Shown here piece by piece: positions 30,636 to 36,445 of a stretch of 36,445 bases of DNA. The notes beneath the pieces are model-generated. The model did no database searches and was not told the origin of the DNA. It saw only the letters and a list, made by a program, of their open reading frames with translations. This DNA is from Planctomycetota bacterium (GTDB lineage Bacteria; Planctomycetota; UBA1135), in NCBI GenBank assembly GCA_002705055.1, contig PAHY01000047.1:1-36445 (forward strand), read 5' to 3'. How positions within the stretch are numbered: position 1 is the first letter of the stretch; every line of letters starts with the position of its first letter. A program made the translations under genes and the position numbers.

Positions 30636-32276
30636 CTAGGGACCGGGCGGGTCGAGAATCCAGCCAGAGAGTTCGGCGACCGGCGGATCCTCGCCTTCCC
30701 CGGCTTCCGGGACGGAGCGCCGCACCACCAGAATCTCGGCTCGCCCGTCGCCGTCGAAGTCGCGGGCGACCAGGCTATGCGGGGTCTTCCAACCCTCGGG
30801 AAGCTGCACGCTCCAGGATGGCTCACTGTCTCGCGTGCGGGCGATCAGCGCCGAGGTTCGGCCCAGCACCCATTCCGTCAGCGTGCCGACGTCGACCTCC
30901 AGCTTGCCTCGCTCGTCGAAGGCCCGCTGCAGGAAGTCTTCGGCCAGGTCGCCAAAGGGGGTATCGGAGGGCGCGGCATTGCGCCAGACGCCCAGCCGGC
31001 CGTCGGCGCCGAGCATGATCAGGTCATCGCTCGTCCCGCTGCCGTCGATGTCGGCGATGCGGACGATCGACTCGCGCATGGCTGCGAGCTGCTCCTTGTT
31101 GTCTTCAATCAGGCTCAGTAGGCGCCCGCCCTCCAGCACCACCGTCTTCTCCTTGTAGACCCGCGGATGGAAGGAGCCGTCCCCGCGGCCGCGGAAGACG
31201 TAGAAGTCGAAGCGCATCTTGAAGCTGGTGATCACCGAGATGGCGAGGTCGGCCAGGCCCAGATCCTCGACGCCGACTAGCACCAGATCGGGAACGCCAT
31301 CGCCACTGATCTCGGCGACCTTGGCGTAGAAGATATTGCCGTCGAGCTTGACCGGGCGCTTGCTGCGCTCGAGGCTGACGCCGCTGGCATCGCCCAGGAA
31401 GATGCGCACCTTGCCCGCCGAGAGCACCAGTAGATCGAGCGCGCCGTCGCCGTTGAGATCGGCCCACTCATCGACCACGATGTACTTCAGCAGCTTGGTG
31501 AGGTTGCCCAGATCGATCTTGCTCTGATCAAACTCCTCCCGGAACTGATCCAGCTCGACCTCCACCGAAGGCTGCGCGGGAAATCCCTGCTCGCTCGCCA
31601 GGTACTGACGCACCTGATCGCCGAAGCGGATGAGCAGGTCCGGGGTACCGTCGCCGCTAACATCCGCGGTGTCGGGCTCGGGCAGCGTGACCGTGCGCGT
31701 GTACTTGCTCAGCAGGCCGTCCTCCCGGTCCCCGGCCTCGAGCGCGAGTTGCACCAGCCCCCCTACCTCGGGGCCGCGCACCAGCCCCTCCGGGGTGCCA
31801 TGCCAGATCAGCGCTCGGTCGGCGCGCGGAACGATCAGGTCGGGATGCCCGTTGGCATCGAGATCGCGCACGAAGGAAGCCGGGCGAATCCCCAAGGGCG
31901 GGGTGCCGTCCAGACCTTCTGCCAGCGGAGCGGACAGCTGCAGGACTTCCTCGGCGAGCACGACGCGATGCAGCGCCTTGCCGTCGACCAGGACCAGAAA
32001 CTCGTGGTAGCCGTCGCCATCCCAGTCGGCCACCGTCCACAGACTGGCGCGCCCCGGGACCGGAAGCGGATCGCAGCTGCCTCCGAAGAGCAGGCAGACT
32101 TCGCCGTTCTGGACCGAGACGAGCTCCGCCTTGCGGTCGCCGTCCAGGTCGACCGCGGCAAGGTTATCGGGCACCGGCGCGATACGGATCGGCGCACCGG
32201 GGAGCTCGTCCTGCGCCGACAGAGACGGGGTGGCAGCGCCAAGCGCCAGGCCGCAAAGCAGGAAGGCAGCTCTCAT
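30636..32276 (-). CDS. Secreted FG-GAP/VCBS repeat protein A
   Basis: A 546-residue exported protein with a signal peptide (about residues 1-21, ending in SLSAQ). It carries at least eight calcium-binding-type repeats of the form DxDGDGxxE, for example VDLDGDRKAELV near 43, ADWDGDGYHEFLV near 83, ADVSGDGTPDLL, ADLNGDGALDLL and RDFDGDGRAEIL near the C-terminus. Such repeats form beta-propeller blades and are common in planctomycete exported proteins. A binding partner or enzyme domain was not seen. Its start overlaps the stop of VCBS protein B (ATGA), and it is the last gene of the ABC/PDZ operon. It converges on rlmI with a 19-base gap and no visible terminator. Confidence 0.85.
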   Translation of the reverse strand: MRAAFLLCGLALGAATPSLSAQDELPGAPIRIAPVPDNLAAVDLDGDRKAELVSVQNGEVCLLFGGSCDPLPVPGRASLWTVADWDGDGYHEFLVLVDGKALHRVVLAEEVLQLSAPLAEGLDGTPPLGIRPASFVRDLDANGHPDLIVPRADRALIWHGTPEGLVRGPEVGGLVQLALEAGDREDGLLSKYTRTVTLPEPDTADVSGDGTPDLLIRFGDQVRQYLASEQGFPAQPSVEVELDQFREEFDQSKIDLGNLTKLLKYIVVDEWADLNGDGALDLLVLSAGKVRIFLGDASGVSLERSKRPVKLDGNIFYAKVAEISGDGVPDLVLVGVEDLGLADLAISVITSFKMRFDFYVFRGRGDGSFHPRVYKEKTVVLEGGRLLSLIEDNKEQLAAMRESIVRIADIDGSGTSDDLIMLGADGRLGVWRNAAPSDTPFGDLAEDFLQRAFDERGKLEVDVGTLTEWVLGRTSALIARTRDSEPSWSVQLPEGWKTPHSLVARDFDGDGRAEILVVRRSVPEAGEGEDPPVAELSGWILDPPGP

Positions 32277-33751
32277 CGACGACTCAGATAAATCTCCCAG
32301 TGACCCAGGTGGGCGACCAGGAGGTCGCCAACTCCATCGGAATTGAGATCACGCACCCGGACCACAGCGGCGAGGGCATCGACCGGAACCCGCAGGAAGG
32401 GATCCCCGACGCGAGGCGCTCCGGCCCACTCGAGGGCGCGGAACTCGAGTTCGCCATCTCCGGAACTCTGCAGCGTGTCACCCTGGCCATCGCCGTTGAG
32501 GTCGCCCGGGAAGCTCGGTACGACCGCAAAGGACTCGAGGTCATCCACCCCGTAGCTGCGCTCGCTGGCCAGGGCGGCGCGGGTCTCCCAGCCGGTCCCG
32601 TCGGCCTGCGCGCGGAACACATAGACCCCGTGCGTGACGCGCGGATCGCGCAGCGTGAGGCCCAGCTCCAGCTCCCAGATGGACACCCCCAATTCGGGGA
32701 GGCCATCACCATCGAGGTCGGTGATGGTCGGGCGTACCCAGGAACCCTCGACCTTGCGGAAGTGGCCGACTTCGCCCAGTTCGCCGCGGCTGACCGGATC
32801 AAACCAGACCCGAATCTGCCATTCGTAACTGACGCCCAGTCCACCGCCGGATCGCACCAGCAGCAGATCGGCGCCCGGGCCGCCGCCAAACTGGCCCCAG
32901 CGCAGCACCTCGTTGTCCTGCGACTTCAGCTCGGGAAGGTCGAGGCGCATCGAGATCCCGCGCGGAAAGCCTCCGTCCTCGTCCTGCAGATGGACTCGAA
33001 TCTGATTGCGGTGATGAAAGCTGAAATCAATCCGGCCGTCGCCGTTCAGATCTTCGAGCGTGGGCCGCGGCAGGACCGAGGAGGTGAACATCAGCGGCGG
33101 GCGACTGACGACCCCAGGGCTTTCCTCCGGGACAAACAGATCGGAAAGCGCGCGGCTGGACAGCGTGGCCGTCGCCGCCCCGCCGAACAGCTCCTGCTGG
33201 GCCACGGGGCTGCGGCCCTCCCGCGGCGCCCATGGAATTTCGGCCAGCACGGTGCCATCCCCCGCCAGCAGGGTGTAACCCTCGCGCGTGGGAATCACGA
33301 TCTCGTCCAGGCCATCGGCGTTGAGATCGGCGACCTCGCGCAGCACCGGGAGCTCAGTCTCGCTGGGCAGATCCAGCAGCATCGGCGAGTCCAGGATCTT
33401 GCGCGGACGGCCTCCCAGCGACTGCAGGTAGACCGCCTCGCGCGTCGTCAGCAGAAGCTCCGCGCCCTCGTCAGGCAGAAAGTTGCCCGCCGACCAGGCC
33501 ACCACCGCCTTGGAGATCGGTTGGGTGTGCGCCGGCTCCGCGGCGAAGCCCTGACTGCCCAACTGCTTCGACACGCTGATGCGTCGCACGCCGTCTTCCA
33601 GCGTCGCCAACCAGATCTCGCTCAGCCCATCGCCATCTGCGTCGGTGACCAGGGTGTCGATGATCTCGCCGGCCGGATCGATGCGGTAGCGAGCGAAGCT
33701 CGGCTCCTGCGGCGCGGGAGCTGCAAGAAGCAGCAGCAAAGGCAACAGCAT
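32273..33751 (-). CDS. Secreted FG-GAP/VCBS repeat protein B
   Basis: A 492-residue exported protein with a short signal peptide (MLLPLLLLLAAPAPQ) and VCBS/FG-GAP repeats such as TDADGDGLSEIWL near 36, ADLNADGLDEIVIP, EDLNGDGRIDFSF, TDLDGDGLPELGV, GDLNGDGQGDTL and RDLNSDGVGDLLV at the end. It is a paralogue of protein A in architecture but not closely similar between repeats. The chain is expected to fold into a beta-propeller stabilised by calcium. Its start shares one base with the stop of the PDZ lipoprotein gene (TGATG). Function unknown; its coupling to an ABC transporter and PDZ protein suggests a cell-envelope unit. Confidence 0.85.
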   Translation of the reverse strand: MLLPLLLLLAAPAPQEPSFARYRIDPAGEIIDTLVTDADGDGLSEIWLATLEDGVRRISVSKQLGSQGFAAEPAHTQPISKAVVAWSAGNFLPDEGAELLLTTREAVYLQSLGGRPRKILDSPMLLDLPSETELPVLREVADLNADGLDEIVIPTREGYTLLAGDGTVLAEIPWAPREGRSPVAQQELFGGAATATLSSRALSDLFVPEESPGVVSRPPLMFTSSVLPRPTLEDLNGDGRIDFSFHHRNQIRVHLQDEDGGFPRGISMRLDLPELKSQDNEVLRWGQFGGGPGADLLLVRSGGGLGVSYEWQIRVWFDPVSRGELGEVGHFRKVEGSWVRPTITDLDGDGLPELGVSIWELELGLTLRDPRVTHGVYVFRAQADGTGWETRAALASERSYGVDDLESFAVVPSFPGDLNGDGQGDTLQSSGDGELEFRALEWAGAPRVGDPFLRVPVDALAAVVRVRDLNSDGVGDLLVAHLGHWEIYLSRR

Positions 33752-34689
33752 CAGACCCCTTCCTCCACCGACTGCAGCGTGGCCGTGCCCGTTTCCCAGC
33801 GCAGCAGGCCGAGGATGGACCAGTAGGTGACCGATCCGACCCGGCGCATCTTGAACACGCTGATCAGGATCAGGTCGCCCAGTTCAAAGACCTCGCGATT
33901 CTCCGCGCGATCCGTCTCCCAGCCGAACAGCGGCCACAGGCCAATCGCCTGCAGTCGCGTGCGCGGCTTCCAGGCCGTGCCTTCCAGTTCACGCACCCGG
34001 CCGTTGTCGCCGCGCTTGACGGTGAGCTGGAAGGGGTCCCCCGGCTGCAGTTCGCGGCGGACCCGGCGGACCAGCTCGCCGGGCGAGCCAGGATCCTGCC
34101 CCTGGAAGCTGAGGATCCAATCGCCTTCACGCGCGCCCGCGCGCTTCAAGGCGCTGCGCGGCGCGAACTTGTGGATCCGGGGATACGGCTCCTGGCCCCC
34201 TTCCTCGAGCGCCACCCGCCACAGCGCGCGCTCGACGAAGTAGAGCGGACGCAGCTGACTGCTGGATCGCATGCTCAGACTGGGTTCAGCGAGCAGGACT
34301 TCGTCCCCTCGCTGCACCTCAAGACGGACCGCCCCAGCCTGGCTCACGCCGCGAAGCAGGATGGCGAGCCGTTCGGGGTCGTCGGTCGGCGTTCCGTTGA
34401 AGCTCAGCAGCACATCGCCGACCTGCAGGCCCACGTCGGCAGCCGGGCTGCCCCCTTCCACGCTGAGGATCCGCACCCCCGGCTGAAGCTCCAGCGACTC
34501 CAGGCTGTCCGACTCGTTGACGGCTACCTCGATTCCCAGCCAGGCCGTCTGTTCGGGCACCGGAGCCGTCGCCGACTCCAGGCCAAAGAAGCCTTGCGGG
34601 AGCGGCTCCGGGCTGGACACCAAGGTGCACGAGCTGCCGAGGAGCGTCAGCAGCAGCGTCAGAACGAGGCGCATGGGAAGAGCAATCAT
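33751..34689 (-). CDS. Lipoprotein with two PDZ-like domains
   Basis: A 312-residue protein with a lipoprotein signal (lipobox LGSSC, lipidated Cys21) and two PDZ-like domains. The first (about 60-125) has VRILSVEGGSPAADVGLQVG and DVLLSFNGTP. The second (about 165-225) has IHKFAPRSALKRAGAREGD and WILSFQGQDPG. No protease domain is present. The last 75 residues are mixed and contain a hydrophobic stretch (LGDLILISVFKM). PDZ lipoproteins of this kind can act as scaffolds for envelope proteins. Two starts are possible, ATG 34689 or ATG 34674; the first is listed. It lies 7 bases after the ABC permease gene and one base overlaps the next gene. Confidence 0.82.
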   Translation of the reverse strand: MIALPMRLVLTLLLTLLGSSCTLVSSPEPLPQGFFGLESATAPVPEQTAWLGIEVAVNESDSLESLELQPGVRILSVEGGSPAADVGLQVGDVLLSFNGTPTDDPERLAILLRGVSQAGAVRLEVQRGDEVLLAEPSLSMRSSSQLRPLYFVERALWRVALEEGGQEPYPRIHKFAPRSALKRAGAREGDWILSFQGQDPGSPGELVRRVRRELQPGDPFQLTVKRGDNGRVRELEGTAWKPRTRLQAIGLWPLFGWETDRAENREVFELGDLILISVFKMRRVGSVTYWSILGLLRWETGTATLQSVEEGV

Positions 34690-34696
34690 GATTCGA

Positions 34697-35548
34697 TCAG
34701 AGCGCGCGCCGACGGAAGACCAGCAGCGCGGCGTAGGCGCTCAGGAACAGAGCCGGAAGCGGTGCCCACCAGCCGGTGGCCACGACCGCGTCAAAGGACT
34801 CGGGATAGTAGTCGAGCAACCCCTGGGAGAATCCGGCCGCCTGCTCGAGGAAGGAGTCGGGCCCGAAGCCCGCCAGCGTATCGGCGAACCAGAGCGGCGC
34901 AGCATCGCCGAGGGACTCGTGAAAGATCCCCGTGGCAAAGACCACGCCCAGGCCGACGCCGCTGGCCACGACCCCGCGCTGGAAGACGACGGACAGCAGG
35001 CAGGCGAAAGCACCCAGCGCGACGATGGCTGGGAAGCCGTGGAGCATGGCCAGAACCACCGGCTCCTGAATCTCGAGCTCATCCAACAGGATGTCGCCGT
35101 CCTCGACCACCGGGCCCATGTCGAACAGCAGCCAACTGGGAACGAAGGCCGCCACGGCCGCCGTCAGGTAAAGGCTGCACGGCAGCAGCAGAGCACCCAG
35201 TGTGCGGGCGGTCATCAGCGCCGAGCGTGAGATGCCGCGGGTCGCGGGGTCGCGGACCACGCCGCCCGAGATCTCGCGCGGAAAGGAGCCGGCGATCAGG
35301 GCTAGGACGAGCAGCTCCACGAAGTACATCGCCGCCCGGCTGCCCGCGGCCCAGCGCGGCCAGAAGTTCCAGGCCGCCAGCGTGTCAGCCCGGATGTCGT
35401 CCAGTCGTGCTTCGGCCTGCAGCAGCCACATGGAACCGAGCACATGCAGCACCGCGACCACCACGACGAGCAGATGGGCGCGACGGACCGAGCTGCGATG
35501 GGAGAGCAGGTAGAGCTCCCCTTGAAAGGCGCGGAGGAAACCACTCAT
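34697..35548 (-). CDS. ABC-2-type transporter permease
   Basis: A 283-residue integral membrane protein with about six hydrophobic segments (near 24-44, 73-90, 115-140, 163-188, 190-210 and 255-275). It matches the ABC-2 permease pattern in position and topology, with a large loop after the first helix. Together with the upstream ATPase (4-base ATGA overlap) it forms an exporter for an unknown substrate, or one involved in sporulation-like, gliding or envelope functions where such pairs recur. The first 20 residues are cytoplasmic and basic. No specific ABC-2 subfamily was recognised. Confidence 0.8.
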   Translation of the reverse strand: MSGFLRAFQGELYLLSHRSSVRRAHLLVVVVAVLHVLGSMWLLQAEARLDDIRADTLAAWNFWPRWAAGSRAAMYFVELLVLALIAGSFPREISGGVVRDPATRGISRSALMTARTLGALLLPCSLYLTAAVAAFVPSWLLFDMGPVVEDGDILLDELEIQEPVVLAMLHGFPAIVALGAFACLLSVVFQRGVVASGVGLGVVFATGIFHESLGDAAPLWFADTLAGFGPDSFLEQAAGFSQGLLDYYPESFDAVVATGWWAPLPALFLSAYAALLVFRRRAL

Positions 35549-36445
35549 GCTGCGGCCTCCGAGCTGGCGTCGCGCACGGCACGCTGAAAGACATCGACCA
35601 AGCTCGCGCGTTCGCGGACGAACTCCTCGACTTCGCTTCCTGCAGCAACCAGCTGCTCAAGCAGCGCGGCGGGAACCACCGTGCCGTCGATGCGCGCGCG
35701 CAGGACGACGCGCCCGCCTTCCTCGCGTTCCCGGAGTTCGGATACCCCCGAGGCCTTCTCAAGAATGGCGCGCGCCGCCACAGCCTGGGAGCAGACGACA
35801 CGCAGGCCGTCGCCGGCATCGGCCAGCAGGCCCGCGACCTCGCCCTCGAGGACGGTGCGTCCGGCCTCGATCATGCCCACGCGGGTGCAGACGGCCTCGA
35901 CCTCGCGCAGGTGGTGGCTCGAGAGCACGACCGTGACCCCCTCCTCCTGGGTGAGACGCCGAAACAGCTCGATCAGGATCTCGACGCCTTCCGGGTCGAG
36001 GCCGGAGAGCGGCTCGTCCATGACCAGCAGACGGGGCTGGCCGACCAAGGCCCGCGCGACCGCGGCCCGTCGCCCCTGGCCGTGGGACAGCCGATCCCCG
36101 CGATGATGGGCGCGATGGGAAAGCCCGACGAGCTCCAGCGCCTCGTCGACCGAGCGCCCGTCGCGAATGCCCCCACGCAGGCGCGCCAGTTCGAGGTTCT
36201 GCCGGACCGTGAGGGTGTCATCCAGCCCAGGCGGGTCGAGCGCGACGGCGATCGGCTCGGGGCAGCGGTGCAGATGCGCGGCCGCCGCACCGAAGATCTC
36301 GCAGCGCCCCTGCGCGCGCGGCAGCAGACCGAGAAAGGCGCGCATGCTGGTGGTCTTGCCAGCACCATTGCGCCCCAACAACCCGTAGAGGTCGCCGCGC
36401 TCGACGCGGAGGTCGACTCCGTCGAGGACCTGAGTCGAGCCGAGC
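35545..36445 (-). CDS. ABC transporter ATP-binding protein (partial, N-terminus outside window)
   Basis: The frame runs open to the right edge, so the start lies beyond the window; about 300 residues are visible. Upstream of the Walker A GRNGAGKTT a typical VLDGVDLRVERGDLYGLL strand is read, as in CcmA/DrrA-type ATPases. The signature is LSHGQGRR with His at the second Gly position, and Walker B is LLVMDEPLSGLDP, followed by a VVLSSHHL switch. A C-terminal region of about 90 residues (after EAGRTVLEG) is typical of ABC-2 exporters. It is coupled by ATGA to the permease. Confidence 0.9.
   Translation of the reverse strand, partial: LGSTQVLDGVDLRVERGDLYGLLGRNGAGKTTSMRAFLGLLPRAQGRCEIFGAAAAHLHRCPEPIAVALDPPGLDDTLTVRQNLELARLRGGIRDGRSVDEALELVGLSHRAHHRGDRLSHGQGRRAAVARALVGQPRLLVMDEPLSGLDPEGVEILIELFRRLTQEEGVTVVLSSHHLREVEAVCTRVGMIEAGRTVLEGEVAGLLADAGDGLRVVCSQAVAARAILEKASGVSELREREEGGRVVLRARIDGTVVPAALLEQLVAAGSEVEEFVRERASLVDVFQRAVRDASSEAAA

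Noticed and set aside
1..36445. tRNA or rRNA genes, CRISPR arrays, IS elements or prophage
   Set aside because: Nothing with tRNA-like arms, direct repeats with regular spacers, transposase motifs or phage genes was recognised by eye. A tRNA scan and repeat search would settle this.

Overview
The window is a dense, high-GC bacterial chromosome segment with about 30 genes, almost no intergenic space and very frequent 4-base ATGA or 1-base TGATG stop/start overlaps. Lipoprotein signals, type IV pilus/type II secretion motors, paired DUF1573 lipoproteins, FG-GAP/VCBS repeat proteins, redoxin proteins with long N-terminal extensions and weak Shine-Dalgarno usage suggest a diderm bacterium of the Planctomycetota type. 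That assignment is an inference; the window has no rRNA or other clean taxonomic marker. No tRNA, rRNA, CRISPR array, insertion sequence or phage gene was seen, and no gene-free stretch exceeds 300 bases.

Layout. (1) 1-10167, minus strand: one long operon reading DUF1573 lipoprotein, DUF1573 lipoprotein, GspE/PilB-type ATPase, PilT, a second GspE/PilB-type ATPase, GspF/PilC, histidine kinase, CNNM/CorC-like membrane protein (cut by the left edge). (2) 10185-10859, plus: a small lipoprotein. (3) 13631-10856, minus: rplM, rpsI, yebC and a degenerate GGDEF protein. (4) 14580-13717, minus: a single-pass membrane protein with an FtsQ-like layout. (5) 14630-19923, plus: a Ski2-like helicase, a large redoxin-domain protein whose CxxC is reduced to QxxC, a DUF1272 zinc-ribbon protein, and a redoxin-domain protein whose reading frame crosses an in-frame TGA exactly at the first position of a UGGC motif. 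A hairpin follows the TGA at SECIS distance and an intrinsic terminator follows the gene, so this is read as a selenoprotein. (6) 28964-19938, minus: a ten-gene operon that opens with tryptophan 2,3-dioxygenase. It holds kynurenine formamidase, both subunits of a 2-aminophenol-type extradiol dioxygenase, a semialdehyde dehydrogenase and a RidA-type deaminase, together with an atypical SDR, a luciferase-like monooxygenase and an asparaginase-II-like hydrolase that are not part of textbook tryptophan catabolism. (7) 28989-30616, plus: an EVE-domain protein and an RlmI-like rRNA methyltransferase. (8) 36445-30636, minus: ABC ATPase (cut by the right edge), ABC permease, PDZ lipoprotein and two VCBS-repeat secreted proteins.

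The two most interesting items are the TGA-interrupted redoxin gene beside its QxxC paralogue, and the tryptophan-to-meta-cleavage operon, which lacks kynureninase, kynurenine 3-monooxygenase and the carboxy-semialdehyde decarboxylase but carries three unassigned enzymes, two of them with substituted signature residues. A smaller regulatory pattern also recurs: a TATC(C/T)TG box ends 5-6 bases before an ATG or GTG start in front of three minus-strand genes, which suggests leaderless transcription.
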